The notes: a model not told the origin generated them from the sequence alone. Numbered from the stretch's first letter, positions 22,672-35,466 are shown. The stretch: 64,000 nt of DNA from Globodera rostochiensis (GCA_018350325.1 JAEVLN010000054.1:62001-126000), one strand, 5' to 3'. Made by a program: numbers and translations.

Positions 22672-23413
22672 GGGAACAGGACGTTTGGGCGCTGCCCTTT
22701 GGGCGCCGACGTTTGGGCGCCGCTGTTTGGGCGCCGCCGTTTGGGCGCCAGGGACGTTTGGGCGCCGCCGTTTGGGCGCCAATTACCGAGCAATTTTTTT
22801 TTTCAATGAACAATACATAACAAAAATAATAATTCAAATACAATAATCAGAAAATTTGCAGGAATAATTCAGGGGTTCATTTGGTAATTGCTGGATATGC
22901 CACGGAGAAATTCCAAAATGAGGTGGAGTTGGTTGGGCTGGAGATGATAAATGTGATCGTTGTGGTTGTTGCCTTCATTCATCGGACTGTATGACATGAC
23001 CTTCCTCAGGATCCGTTCATCATTTTCACGTCTGTCCAGATACGACCTTTGCATTTGGTGTCGCTGTTCTTGAATTCACAGCGCCAAAATTTCGTAGTTC
23101 CGTCAGCACTCTTTTTGTCAAATGTATAAAGATGGCCCTCGTGTGGAAGTTTTACTTCCCTTTTCTTTGTTTCGATAGCCTTTTTCATTTTTTCAAATTG
23201 TGAAAGTTAAATGCTGCAAAAAAAATCATTACTAAAAATAGCTTAACGATGTACATAAAGCAGATTCTGCAATTCGATCTGCTCCTTGTAAAAAAATGTT
23301 ACTGGCGCCCAAACGTCCGGCGCCCAAACAGCGGCGCCCAAACGTCCCCGGCGCCCAAACAGCAGCGCCCAAACGGCGGCGCCCAAAGGGCAGCGCCCAA
23401 ACGACCCACACTC
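22672..23413. mobile_element. Mutator-like element with TTTGGGCGCC subterminal arrays
   Basis: Seven TTTGGGCGCC units lie at the left end and seven inverted units at the right. The terminal sequences are GGGAACAGGACG and CGACCCACACTC. The exact 8-bp duplication GCTGCTGC lies at 22664-22671 and 23414-23421. The interior carries a FLYWCH remnant on the minus strand. A sister element at 60337-61042 shares an internal block of about 100 bases (22795-22900 here, inverted there). Confidence 0.85.
22869..23188 (-). pseudogene. FLYWCH zinc-finger fragment inside the Mutator-like element
   Basis: The minus strand reads REVKLPHEGHLYTFDKKSAD then TKFWRCEFKNSDTKCKGRIW, the Leu-Tyr, Trp-Cys and Cys spacing of a FLYWCH finger. 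The reading frame ends at MMNGS and continues in another frame as VMSYSPMNEGNNHNDHIYH, supplying the expected His pair. It is therefore a frameshifted or spliced remnant. FLYWCH fingers are commonly the DNA-binding head of animal MULE transposases; the catalytic domain is absent here. Confidence 0.65.
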
Positions 23414-23421
23414 GCTGCTGC

Positions 23422-26400
23422 AGAAAACAATTTAAATTAAAAAAGTTTTTTAAAAAAAATAAGAATTAAATATTCTAATTTACAAAACATAAACATTTAG
23501 CAAAAACCGTTACGACTCAACCGAAGCATTTATTTTAAACAGGTACAGAATCTGACATCACACATTTGTTGTCGATCAAATTTAATTTAATTAGTTAATC
23601 ATACCGGCAAATGCCTTAAAAGGGAGGCAAAACCGACCCTCCGATCAGAAACGATCGCTCTGATGACCCCCCACCACATTCATTTATTTATTTATTCATT
23701 TAACCCCGCCTCCATCCAAATGCCGAGCCACAACTGCCCGCTGCTTTTGCTGCTGATTTGTGAGTGCTAATGGCGAGGGCCCCCGGGGCGTGAATGAATT
23801 CCATTCGCTGTTACGTTGTCCCTTTGCTCGTCACCGGTGATCGATCGGTGGCCCTTCCCCCGTTTTCTTGGCCCATTTATTCAGTCCCTTCCCCCCCCCC
23901 TCCCCCGAAAAGTGTTTCATGGCGCCATCTGCTCATCACTGGCTTGGCCAACCCATCGAGTTGGGGCGAGGCATCTCTCAAAATGGCCAGAAGATCGATA
24001 AGCCCCCGGAATTTCGGGGAAGGGGGGGGGATGCGATTTTAATACTGATTAGACTAATTCCGACATTCTGATCGCTTTCCGAGGTTTGATTAGTTTTTCC
24101 GTTTTTCAGGAACCTACAAAATTTGCTGGAATATTAACCCAATCGAACAAAACATGAACTCTCTTTTTTTAGGCTTCGGCTTTATTTCTATACCAATTCA
24201 AATAAATTGTATATAAAAAGAAGTCCCATAAATCATTAAGGAAATTTATCAAAATCCCAAAGAGTTAGGCGTCCCCCCCCCCCCCCAAAACTAATCCATT
24301 AACATTTGAGTTGCTGGCGGCGGGTTGGGGAAAACCGCCGGCCGCCAAATATACGTCCATTAATTTCTTCCCCCCCCCAACAAAAATAGTCCAAATTTCC
24401 CGACGGGTCATTTTTCTTGGCCATTCATTCATTTGAGTGGGGGGGGCAGTGAATGCCACCCCCACTTTTGCCTTCTCTTCCGCGAAAATTTCTCCCATGG
24501 GCACGACCAACACACAATGAATGGACGGGGGGGGGCTTTATATTTGTGAGAGTATGCCAACTTTGGGGGACGACTTCCCGCCACCCATCCCGCCACTCCG
24601 GCATGCCGCTAAAGTTGCATTTATTTTTATGTATCGACCCGCAAACTCCCCCCCCCCCCGGGGGGAGCGGTTGAGTAGTACTGCCGCTGCAGCCGCCGCC
24701 GCCGCCCATTTGAGTGCCAACAAATTTTGAAGAGCCATAATTCTTGGCCCAATCAATCAATAATCAAACCGATTAATTTCATACAAGTCGAAGATCAATG
24801 CCTGAAGGTGCTAAGCAAAAAGCAAACGATCAAAGCCATTACAAAAAAGTTATAGCGTTTAAGAGAGAGAAAATTCTCTAAAATGTGGATTTTTTTAGAC
24901 CCAATAAAGAAGATCCTTTGGAATTGATCGAATTATGTAATAGCTTTGATTGAATGATTGGGAGAGAAGGGCGGTTTTGGCATTGAAAGTTCGGCACTCA
25001 ACCGACCAGCGGAGTGCCGTCCTTAGTCAGTGCCGCATTCTCTTCTCCTCTTCCGCTTCTTCTTCTTCTTTAGCATCCGCCACATTCTTCCAAACTTTTC
25101 TATACGCTTACAACATTAGTGAAGAGCAAGAGACAATTGGGCCGTCGTGTCCCCCCACCCCCCGGCGTCGTGGTCTTCCATATGCTTCCACTTCCATTTG
25201 GCCATGGCCATCCCCCGCTAATGTCGCCCCCCCCCCCCTCAAAATGGAGGGATGTGTCTGTGCCTGCCCCCTTCACTAACAACGGCAGGCGTTTTCGATT
25301 TGAATATTGCTCTTTCCGTCTGAAGCCTCCTGACCCGGTGCAATAGGACAAAAAGTTGGGCATTGGCTGGCGCTTTGTTGGGAGGCGGGGGGGGGGGCCG
25401 CCGTCGGTTGGTCGTCCCGTCCTTCGACTTCCCCCCCCCCTCCCTCCTCTTCATTTCTCCCCTCTTATGCCCCCCCTCTCAGTAAACACTTGTGGAGGGA
25501 GGGGCAAAAGAGTGGGGGGGGGGGACCAAAGAGGGCCCCCCCACCACCACAACCACGGCACGGCGGCTGCCCAGGAATGGAAGTGCCATTTCGATCCCCC
25601 CCCCCCCTCCCGCATAATATTTCCGTCGTCTTTTCGGCCTCATTCACAAATTTAGCATTAAACGCTCTCATCTCCCTATCAATAAAATCAATGCTTTTCT
25701 TTAGGCTTAGGTCCCGGCAAAAAGTTTTGGGCCCAATTAATAATGTTATGGATGTGATGGAATGCATCCAATTTTATCCCAAAACCCCCAACAGAAATGT
25801 TAGGCTTTTTTTCCGGGAAAAATTTTTGCGAGAATTCCGTCGCGCGCAGTTACATAATTTAATTATGATTTTCGTTGGCAAATTGATCATTCTTTTTAAG
25901 AAGCTTCTTAAGCATTTGACATTTGTTTGATTGAGATGAATGCTTTTGTCCTTCGGAAAGCCTACGAATTCTTTTTGGAAATTTGAATTTCTTCACTTTT
26001 TGGTTCCGGACCAAACTCTTGAGAATGAATGAATGAATAATTCAATGACCTAATCATAATGCCCCCCCCCCCCCGGGTTTAATTTTGGGGTGCCCGCCAT
26101 CAGTGAAATGGCCACGCGTCGTTTTTCTCATTTAATTCGTCCCAACCGCCCGCCCGTCCATTTGTACTAATTTCAACTGAATTCTGGCGCCATTGGCACC
26201 CTCAAACATGCCCCGCCTTCGCAAAACGGAAGCGCAATTAGAATGAAAGTGGGGGGGGTGGGCGAAGGATGGGCCAAAATTGTCCAAAACTGGAATTAAG
26301 CGCCTCGGGGGGGGGGCCGCCAATGCTTTTCCTTTCCCTCTTCTCGCTTCTCCCAAAACGGAACAGACTTTCGTTGAAAGTGTTTGAAATTGGCGAAATG

Positions 26401-26880
26401 GAAGTCCCCCCCCCCCCCTCCCATGACGGCATTATTTGTTCCCGATTTATTTAGGGAATTGAAGAAGAAATTTCGTCGGCATATCCTTGGGAAGTTTGTT
26501 GTGCTTTGTTTGGCAATTTTCATACAAATTTAGGAATAATTTTTACAAATGGTGCCAATAAAGGTGCCGCCGCAAATTGTTTAAATTATTATTTATTTTT
26601 TAATCATAAAATTGTTTCAGTTTTGCCGTTTTTCGCCGCGTTCGTCCGTCCGTTTCCCCCCATTTTTGTGATATTCATTTTGCACCAATAAAACACTCAC
26701 TCATTCACTCACCAAAGAGCACATCCTTTTGCCGGCCATTCATTTTTGGCACAACCAACAATTTTGGCCATTTATGGTAATTATTATTCGAATTTATCAT
26801 TATAATTAATTTTTATTTTAAACAACAATGTTTATTCAAATAGAATAACTTTTACCACCCACCAACCCACCAACCAACCA
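23422..26880. other. Gene-poor stretch with G/C homopolymers
   Basis: About 3.4 kb without an exon I can support. C or G runs of eight or more bases recur every 100-300 bases (for example 23889, 24275, 24370, 24649, 25225, 25386, 25430, 25513, 25598, 26062 and 26406), mostly in GGGGGG...CCCCCC opposing sense. The ORFs here are Pro/Gly-rich translations of those runs. ATTTATTTATTCATT and GAATGAATGAATGAAT microsatellites are present at 23685 and 26025. Confidence 0.5.
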
Positions 26881-27588
26881 ATCCAACAGGTGGATGTCAC
26901 CTCAAACTGAGCACCGGAAAGCGTTGTTTTGCCTCGTACACGACGACAGCCTTTCTGCCCCGACTCCTCCTCACAATTATTTGCATTTTGGTCGCCGCCA
27001 TTTGCCCAACCATCGGCGGCTTTGGCACTGTTTCCCCCTGCGACGCGTGCCAACAAAATTTGGACATTTGAAAGAATTTGTAACGACAGCGACAGAATCC
27101 CCCCGACCTCCCCGCCGCTTAATTGTTGCTGCTGAACGTCTTCGTATTGTTGTCCGTCGTCGACGCGTCGAGTCCGGCTGGGCCGTCAGGGGGCCGACGG
27201 GCGCCGAATGCCGTCGGATTTTGTTTTGTTTTGTTTAAATAAATTCCCCCCCCCCCAGTCAATTACGGACGAAACTCTCTAAAAGTCAGCACAACCGGCC
27301 GCCCATTCGGAATATTTGCGTGTCTTTGAAAGCCTTTTACAAAAAAACAAAAAACCAAAAATAACCTTTTTAATTATTTTGAATATTTCCCAAAAATGGA
27401 AATGTCCAAAAATGGCGTCTAAGTAAAGTAAAAGAATAAAGGCATTTTGCAGAGCGAATTTGCATTTTTGCTCTTTTGTCAGTTGAAAGTATGCCAAATG
27501 TCCCCTTAACAAATAATAAATAATTTCTCTAAATTTAAATTTAATATTTTAATTATTTTAAAATAATTAAAATTTGCACTTTCAGCTG

Positions 27589-30500
27589 GGACTGCGGTCT
27601 TCTTTGCCTTTTCACCGAAAGACGGAGGCATATCGAAGTCCTTTGGCGGCGGCGATTGTTGGTGGGTTGGTCATTGATTCTTTCTTCTCCCATTTCTGAT
27701 CATTTTGGCATTAAATTCTGATCACTTTTTTCTTTTTTTGGTGAAATATTGTCTTTGAATTGAATATTTTATTGGCACCCGGCAGGTCACTGACGACGAA
27801 AGAAAGGCAAAGCGCCGATTTCTCAATCTCATGCGCGGCTTTGACACCGAAGACCTGGATGTTCTGCGAAAGGTGGCGCCAATTTGAATTTACAACAAAT
27901 TTTTAAGCTTTTCAAAGTAAAATATTTGGGGATTTTATCAAATGCTTTAACTGTTGCGGACTTTACTCTCCCAAAACAAACAAAAAAATGCTTCTTCCAT
28001 TTGAAGGCAATCGAAACGGGCGGTGTCAACATCAAACAGTGCGCGCCGGGCCCCCCGATGGACCTCGTGGAGGAGCGGGAGGCGAGCAGCGGCAGCAGCG
28101 GGGAGGAGGAGGGGGAGCCGGAGATGATGCCCGGCTGCTCCACCACAATCGTCAGCACGCGGCCAAGGCACTCCATAAAGTGGGCACGCCGCCAAGCACT
28201 TTTTGGACTTTTAAAACCATCTGACCAAAGCGTCGGGCCCCAAAATGTCTTCTGATCAAATTAATGATCAAAGCATTTTTAGATAATTGTTCTCTGAATT
28301 AGCAGCAAAATCTTGTTGGCATTATTAATGATCATTTTGTTCTGATTGTGTTCGATGTGCAGGCAAATGGAGCGCGATCGGATTCTCTTTCAACGGCAGC
28401 GTTTCCCCACCGTCGCCTCCATTCAGCATCAGCCGGCTTCTTCCTCGTCTGGCGGCATGACGATGCTGCCGCCGACGACGCCGACGGCGACGACTGTGCC
28501 AATCTCTGCCGGCACTTCCGGCGCTGCCGCCGTCGTCCCTTTGCAGCCGCCGCAGGGCATTGGCAGTAGCGCATACCAGAGACGGTACTCAACGCACCGG
28601 GAACAGCAGCTACAGCAGCAACGGAACAGAAGGGACAGCAAATTCAGCAGGTGGCCAAACAAACAAAAACAAATTAAATATATTTTAAAATTATTCAAAA
28701 ATTGGTCGGAATATTTAAAATTAAATTCTTTTCGCAATGCGCAGGCGTTTCGCTGTCTATACAACGGAGGACAACGCCGGGAATTCGCTACGACCGCTGA
28801 CCACCACAATAATCACATCGGCGGCAGGGACGGCCAGAAGTCCGAGCAGTAGCGACGCCGAGTTGGACACGGAGGAAAATGTGCCGACATCGACAGGACG
28901 CCGGCGGCGACACCACCAGCAGCACCAACGGCACCAGCGGCTGTCCGTTGAGTCGGCGGACATTGGCACAGCCGCAAGTCCGGCGCGGAGGCGAGAGGTG
29001 CCGCCGTTGACGAATCCGGACGCCGGACTCATTCCCCAAATTGATAAGTGAGAGGAGACGGGAAAAACGACGAAAACGGAGAGAACAAATTAAATTCGCG
29101 TAATTTATTGAAATTTTCAATTCTTTGACCGCCAAAATGAGTGAAATTAAACGAATAAAAATTCCCAAAATTTCTAAATTAATTTGCAAAAATAATTTAT
29201 TTGTTAAAATTGAAAATGTTCAGGCCGATGTCAATGCCTTATCTTTGCTGCAAAATGTGGCGGTGGAAAGATCTTCAGGTGGGCACATTTAAGAGTCTTA
29301 AAAATAAATTTAATTAAAATGTATTGAAACAAAAACATTTAGGTTGACGCTGCCCTTCACAGACTGGACCCGTTGCCCTGGTGTCGGTTTGGCCGAGGTC
29401 CGTTTCTTTCAAAAAATATTTTAAAAATTAACCAAGCGAAGGACCCGAGGACTGATCGAGATCTCGATAAATCTCGAAACACAAACAAAACGATTGAGAT
29501 TACTAAAAAATCTCGGTAAAATTTAGTCGGTCGAGATTTGATCCAGAATCTCGAAAAAATCTCGAGACTCTCGATCACCCTCGCTCTAGTTGGAATATTC
29601 TCTTTTGAGGGGGATTTGCGTGCATAATCTTTGGTATTTGTGAATGTCTGATCAAAAAACGTACAATTTGATAGTCCAATTATAGTCTCTAATTATAAAT
29701 ATTCTAATCAAACAACTGACCTTCCAGTGACCATTAACAATGCGACTGTTTCCTGCTGTAATCCCTTCCATTACGGACTTTGGATAAAGCGTCAGTCTGA
29801 ATTTTTGATCATTTTGAAAACAAAATAAGACATTTTCAGCGGAAACTGTGAGCACTTTGTCCGACGAGCAAAGCGTCGCCTCGGGCGTTCTGGTCAACGG
29901 GGGACAACGCCAACAGCAATGTAGAGATTGGGAGAGGGGGAGAGGATAGGGAGGGGGGGGGGGGGGGGGAGGGGGTTGGAGGGGAGGGGTAGGGAGCAGG
30001 GATGCCGCGGGTTAAGAAAAATGTCGGGTCGGGTTTCGGTCAGGTCGACCCAAAAAACCTCGGGTCGGGTTTCGGGTCTTCGGGTTAAGAAAAATGTCGG
30101 GTCGGGTTTCGGGTTTTCGGGTTAAGAAAAATGTCGGGTCGGGTTTCGGTCGGGTCGACCCAAAAAACCTCGGGTCGGGTTTCGGGTCTTCGGGTTAAGA
30201 AAAATGTCGGGTCGGGTTTCGGGTTTTCGGGTTAAGAAAAATGTCGGGTCGGGTTTCGGTCGGGTCGACCCAAAAAACCTCGGGTCGGGTTTCGGTCAGG
30301 TCGACCCAAAAAACCTCGGGTCGGGTTTCGGGTCTTCGGGTTAAGAAAAATGTCGGGTCGGGTTTCGGGTCTTCGGGTTAAGAAAAATGTCGGGTCGGGT
30401 TTCGGGTCGAGAAAAAAGCCGGGTTTCGGGTCGAGAAAAAAGCCGGGTTTCGGGTCGAGAAAAAAGCCGGGTTTCGGCTCTCGGGTTTCGGGTCTTCGGG

Positions 30501-32849
30501 TTGAAAATTTTTTTTCTTTAAAAAATTAATCAAAATTCAAAATTATGTGTAAAATCATAAATAATGGAGCAAAACAACTTTTTATCCAAGTTTATGCTGT
30601 TAGGGTTCTTCAAATCTGTGAGTATTATACCAGCCGCCGAAAATAGCCTCTTTTTTTGAAAATTCTGCTTTCTTCTGGGGGAGGAGGTGGCGGTGCCGAT
30701 AGGCGCCGCCGAGAAAATTTTGAATTTTTGACTCAATTTGTTAAGAGATTTGCAACCAAAATTTTGAAAATATTTGTTTTATTCGAAATTTTTAGGGAAA
30801 AATTCTAAAATTTTTAGGGCAATTTCCCTCTGACCTGCTGGAGGGATCGAATCTTAAAAATGTTATTCTGATTTTGACTCAACATTCTTACCTAGGTATA
30901 CTGTTTTTATTTTATTGGGTTTTGTAACTGTGCTCCCCTCCTCTCTCCCCTCCCCTCCCCCCCTCTCAAGAACGGCCAAGAAATCATCGAGATCTATCTG
31001 AGCTTCATCGGGCGGCAGCGTAGCTCAGTCGGGAGAGCACCCAACCGGACATTGGAAGACTCCGGATCGTTCCCGGGCGTTGTTTGCCTTTTTCCCCGGG
31101 AAAAGGGTATTAGCCAGAAGCGAGGAGAAAATCGAGAGGATTTCTTGGCAACGGGCCCAACACGTTCACTGTTTGGAGGATTTCATTGAGAAAATTTTGA
31201 AACGAATTCTTCTACAGTCTTTGGACCAATTTCCTTAACAATTCGAGTCAAAAATTTAAAATTTTCTCTCTCGGCGGCGCCTATCGGCACCGCCGACCCC
31301 TTCCCTCAAACCCGGATTTCGACCCGAAACCCGACCCAAAAACCTCGGGTCGGGTTTCGGGTTAAGAAAAATGTCGGGTCGGGTTTCGGGTCGGGTCGAC
31401 CCAAAAAAATTCGGGTCGGGTTTTGGGTCTTCGGGTTGGAAAGACCGGGTTTCGGCTCTCGGGTTTCGGGTAACCCGCGACAACCCTGGTAGGGAGGAGG
31501 GAGGGAGGGGGGGAGGGGGTAGGGAGGGCGGGAGGATAGGGAGGGGAGGGGGGGGGGGACTTTTTGTGCTCGGAATTTCCGAAAACCTTACATAATAACG
31601 CACAAATCTCTAAGAGTCACAGACCTCTAGATGACACCACCACCGGCTCTCCAATAACCGCCACCACCACAATTCTTGGGGACACAACCATTGGCCACGT
31701 CCGCTCGGCGTTTCAGCACTCACTGCAAGCGGCACGCGCAGCGTCGACGGCCTACGGCGATGCCAACGACGAATTGCCGCCCCAAACGCCGCCGCCGGCA
31801 CCGCCGGCCCAGGCGACAATGCTCGTCGGTAACAGCACCAGCGATTGGCACCACCAACAAATGGGCAATCATTTGGGTGGCACGACGATGGTGCCGTCGA
31901 TGGCGACGACGCCAAACCGAAGGATATCTCACAGTGTGCATTGTCAAGCGATGTGTAAGCTTTTGAAGAAATCGGAATTTATTTTCGGTGTGCGGTCCCG
32001 AAAAGTTCCGACCGAACCTTTCAATCCCGACACTCGGGGAAGTGCTTTCTTTGATCATTGACCGGTCAATTTTTGAACAAATTATTGAATTCCTGATCAG
32101 GTAATTTCGTCGTGTGACGAAACAGTCCGGGCCGATCGATTATTTGGAATCACTGACTGATCGAAATTTGTTCTTCAGCTTGGGGTCGGATGGCCCGGTG
32201 GCAGCACAACGAGCGGGTGGGCGACGTGGTCACTTTGTTGGGTCAATTCGCGGTGGTCGGGCGGATGGCCGGCACCGTGTTCGACGGGCAGGACGTGAAG
32301 ACGGCATGGGACGTGGACAACGCCGCCTCATTTGCACTGCTTCGCCAGTCCTCCGACGAAATGTCTGAGGCGCTGGACGAAGTTTGGCTGTACAACAGGC
32401 AAATGTTGTTGGCATTCTGCTTGAACTCCTTCCCATTCACGTTCAGCAGTGATCAGCCACTGTTTTTGTGCATTTCGCGAAACATCGCCCGTGCCGCCGG
32501 CTCCACCGTCAATCCTTCCGCTGCTGCGCAGGTGCCGAACATTCGTCGTTTGTCCCCCGGTTATTGCGTCCGCGTGCATCGTATTTCCACACGCCCAACA
32601 ACAATGCCAGATCATCTGGCCTCGTCCTCGCCACTCCACCAGCACATTGGCAACGATCTGTCCTCATTTGGGCCTATGATTATGCCATCACCCCCTCCTA
32701 CTGAGCTCATGCCAATGTTGTCAACTGCACAGCCAAATGCCGCGGCACTATCGCTGCTGACCATCAGTGTGGGCGCTGGGTGGGGTGCCAACTACGAGTG
32801 CCGGTGTGTCACCGATTTGCCATGCCGATATGAAGTGATCTTCATGTGA
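27589..32849 (+). CDS. Unrecognised Ser/Thr/Gln-rich multi-exon protein
   Basis: I do not recognise this protein. Exons that join in phase: 27586-27659 (CGLLCLFTERRRHIEVLW), 27786-27871 (VTDDERKAKRRFLNLMRGFD, TEDLDVLRK), 28007-28180, 28363-28651 (QMERDRILFQRQRFPTV), 28743-29048, 29224-29279 (PYLCCKMWRWKDLQ), 29342-29398 (VDAALHRLDPLPWCRFGR), 29841 to about 29920, about 31606-31953 and 32178-32849. The middle is Ser/Thr/Pro/Gln-rich and probably disordered. The last exon has hydrophobic helices (VGDVVTLLGQFAVVGRM, SEALDEVWLYNRQMLLAFCL). The Cys/Trp/Arg-rich blocks at the beginning could be cytoplasmic edges of membrane segments. The 5' end is not identified. A 1.5 kb hAT lies in the intron 29920-31606. 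The joining across that element is the least certain part. Confidence 0.5.
29997..31488. mobile_element. hAT-type element with GGGTCGGGTTTCGGGT array
   Basis: The ends are CAGGGATGCCGCGGGTTAAG and AACCCGCGACAACCCTG, with exact duplication GTAGGGAG (29989-29996 and 31489-31496). Dense repeats of TCGGGTCGGGTTTCGGGT and GGTCGACCC fill 30010-30510 and 31310-31470. The middle contains two GGCGCCTATCGGCACCGCC cores in opposite orientation (30689-30712 and 31272-31296) and a tRNA-like segment. It sits in a presumed intron. Confidence 0.85.
31012..31085 (+). repeat. tRNA-like segment within the hAT element
   Basis: GTAGCTCAGTCGGGAGAGCA is an excellent A-box/D-arm, and GGATCGTTCCCGG stands where the T-arm should be, with a degenerate B box. 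Anticodon-arm pairing is not convincing and no CCA-adjacent acceptor stem closes, so this is a tRNA pseudogene or SINE head. Confidence 0.5.
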
Positions 32850-33591
32850 CAGAAGGAATGGCTGTTTTCGGCATTTAATTATCGCGTCATCATATGGATT
32901 TTAAAACGCCCGGCTTTCAATCCGCCGGTTCGGGAATGGAAAGGGCCTCTCAGAATAGACCCCGGAGGGCTTAAAATCCATATGGACTTTGATGTTTGTT
33001 CATATGATCTTTGATCGGATCATTTGTTCAATCATTTCCATCCGTTTCCGAATCCTGCCCCGCCCGCCCCATTCTCTGTTTTTTGTTTGTCCATTTTCGT
33101 ATTTTGTTAGAGCTCACCGGATCTCTCATTTTGTGTCTATCAATTCCACAAAAGTCGCTACACAAAACATATTTATTGTTACATTTATTCTCTCTGATTT
33201 CAGCAGGTTTTTGTCGCCAGCAGAACAATTAATATACATAATTAAGCTATAAATTTGAGCTTTTTTTTATGGTAATTACTGTGGACGGACAAATGAAAAT
33301 TTGAAGTTTTTATTTGGCAGACAAAAAAGCCTCGATTTTGTCTGAAACGCCTCGTTCGGTACTGCTGCGATTTTACACTTCAATAAATAAGTTTGGCGAC
33401 GTTCCAAAGGCTTTATGAATACAACCAAATGAGAGCCTTCAAATGATGTCAAGATTATTTATAAGTCTCGGCAAATGTCCGATTTTGGCCTACTCAATGA
33501 TGTTAACCTACCGTCAAGTAAAAGATAGGCAAAATGGTATCCCCCCGAGTAGGAATCGAACCCACAACATTCGGTGCACTGTTCAGCTCGA
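32850..33591. other. Intergenic DNA with a tRNA-derived fragment
   Basis: No gene supported. 32890-33000 has an inverted pair (CATATGGATTTTAAA and TTTAAAATCCATATGG). 33540-33600 on the minus strand reads GGGTTCGATTCCTACTCGG, a B box plus T-stem of a tRNA-like 3' half. This is the target into which the next hAT inserted. Confidence 0.45.
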
Positions 33592-33599
33592 GTGTGCAG

Positions 33600-34363
33600 C
33601 AGGGATGGGCGGAATTCCGTTTTCCGTTTTTCCGTTGTTTTTGGGCTTTTTTTTCCGTTTTCCGTTAAAATGCCCTTTTTAACGGAAAAAAACGGAAAAA
33701 GTATACACCCCTAAGAATGGGATTTTTGGAGAATTGGAATGTTGTTGGTGTAATGGTGAGTGGTTGGTGTGGGGAGATAAGTGTGGGTGGGGGTTCATAT
33801 CCCCGACTGTGTCAGTGATTATTTCTTATTTTCTGAACAGTTACGGTGGTTAAACAATTTTTAAAAATTCTTTTTAACTTTTTCCAATTACAAACAAACA
33901 TTTTAGATGACAATTCACAAGCTTTTCATTCATTTTTTGTTGGACGAAATCAAAAAACATTTGGACCCTTACCACTCCTAATAAGCTTCAAAAATTGGCG
34001 AATTTTTTAAAATTTTGGTTGCAAATCCTTAACAAATTGAGTCGAAAATTTCAAAATTTTCTCCGGCGGCGCCTATCGGCACCGCCGACCCCCCCCCCCA
34101 CCCAAAAGCATAAAATAGATTTAGAAGGCCACTGAAAAAAAGACATCCTTCAAAATTTTTAAAAATAACTACTGTTAATATTTCAAAAAATATTTATTAA
34201 ATAAATTATTTTAAAAAAAAAATAATTTTTTTATTTTATTTGAAAATTTTTCCGTTTTTCCGTTGTTTTTGGCCCTTTTTTTCCGTTTTACGTTTTCCGT
34301 TAAAAAAAATATTTCCGTTTTTCCGTTTTCCGCTTTTTGAAAATAAATTTCCGCCCATCCCTG
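33600..34363. mobile_element. hAT-type element with TTTTCCGTTTTTCCGT array
   Basis: The ends are CAGGGATGGGCGGAA and TTTCCGCCCATCCCTG, with exact duplication GTGTGCAG (33592-33599 and 34364-34371). TTTTCCGTT words fill both ends (33618-33700 and 34245-34335). The interior has a second tRNA-like segment (33744-33810, with GGTTCATATCCCC) and one GGCGCCTATCGGCACCGCC core at 34064-34089. No coding capacity. Confidence 0.88.
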
Positions 34364-34371
34364 GTGTGCAG

Positions 34372-35466
34372 TACTTTGGCCATCATTTTCCATCCATAAA
34401 TTTTGACAAAAAGTGTCCCGCCTTATAGTCAGCTAATTGTCTGGAATTTGAGGTTCGACATTCACACAATCCGAGCTCGGGTTCGTGATCTACGCATACT
34501 TCTGCCCTAGAAAACATGCATTTTAAAATGCCCACTCGGCAAAATGTCCGATTTTGGCTTACAAATTAGTCGGCAAATGTCCACACACTGTCCCACAAGC
34601 CATCGGCCCTTCATGGAGCTTATGCCCCCGCGGCATAGGCGTTTTAACCGTTCCAGCCAGCTGCTGCTGCTGTTGGACACATTCGCTTCCTTGCAATCAG
34701 AATCCCTTTTTTTTTGCTTTTGAGATTTTTGCTGTCCAAAGGTCCAGTTGAGAGAAAAGAAAAGAGACTATGCACATAAAAGTAGAAGAGACGAAAGAGA
34801 AAGGAAAAAGGGGGGGGGGGGGGAAGAGCGAAGAAAGAATGGCGGCGCCTGGCACGATTTGCTTGCTATTGACGGGGGGGGGGGGGCGTCGCAAAACATT
34901 CAGCAAGCGAAGGGAGTGGTGCATATCCCTCCCCCCCCCCCCCCCCCCCCCCCCTCCCGCCTTCCCTCCAATTTCCCTTCCATTCTTGCTTTGGGTTCGC
35001 TCTCGACCAAAATATGCTTCCATCTTTTTCTCATTTATTTGTAAACAGAAAAGGCATTGTGGTGACCTTGTTGTAACCGATGAATCCAGTCGAAATGCTT
35101 TTTAGGTGACCTAACCCTCAACTGGGGGGGGGGGGGTCAAAACTTTCGAAAATATTTTAATTTTCTTTCGTTTTCAAATCTTGTTTTGTGGCCAAGAGAA
35201 GCAAGCGGACCTGGGACATTCCAAAAAAGATAACACCAAACAAAACCCTTCGTTTACATATTATTGATTCATTTAGTGACGGTTTTCGATCGATCGATGA
35301 CCCCCCCCCCTTTCGCTTTTGAAGCAGAGGCTCAAAATGGACAATGTCTAAACAAAAAGTGAAAGTCTTTTGATTGCAGGCAGCTCCTTTCATAGAATGG
35401 TCTGATCGCGACATTCTGCTGAACAACATCACAAAAACCGCCCAACCTTTCGACCTCAACGAGAAG
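34372..35466. other. Intergenic/5' region of the LRR gene with a very long C run
   Basis: G and C homopolymers at 34810-34822, 34876-34887, 34929-34954 (about 26 C) and 35125-35136 dominate. No exon can be supported before the acceptor TTGATTGCAG at 35379. The exon it opens reads AAPFIEWSDRDILLNNITK ahead of the chosen Met, which may be translated 5' sequence or leader. Confidence 0.45.

Noticed and set aside
26889..27064. Plus-strand exon-like segment with a hydrophobic helix (FLPRLLLTIICILVAAICP) after a good acceptor
   Set aside because: It ends at a stop with no donor, and no phase-compatible neighbour was found; it may be a real exon of the 27.6 kb gene, but I cannot support it.
30010..30510. 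GGGTCGGGTTTCGGGT tract as a CRISPR-like or satellite array
   Set aside because: Units vary in length and lie inside a hAT element with matching ends and duplication; no spacers.
31012..31085. Functional tRNA gene
   Set aside because: The D-arm is excellent, but the acceptor stem and anticodon arm do not close and the B box is degenerate.
34860..35105. Pro-rich protein with 12 consecutive prolines
   Set aside because: The tract is the C26 homopolymer; flanking residues match nothing, and the opposite strand gives poly-Gly just as open.
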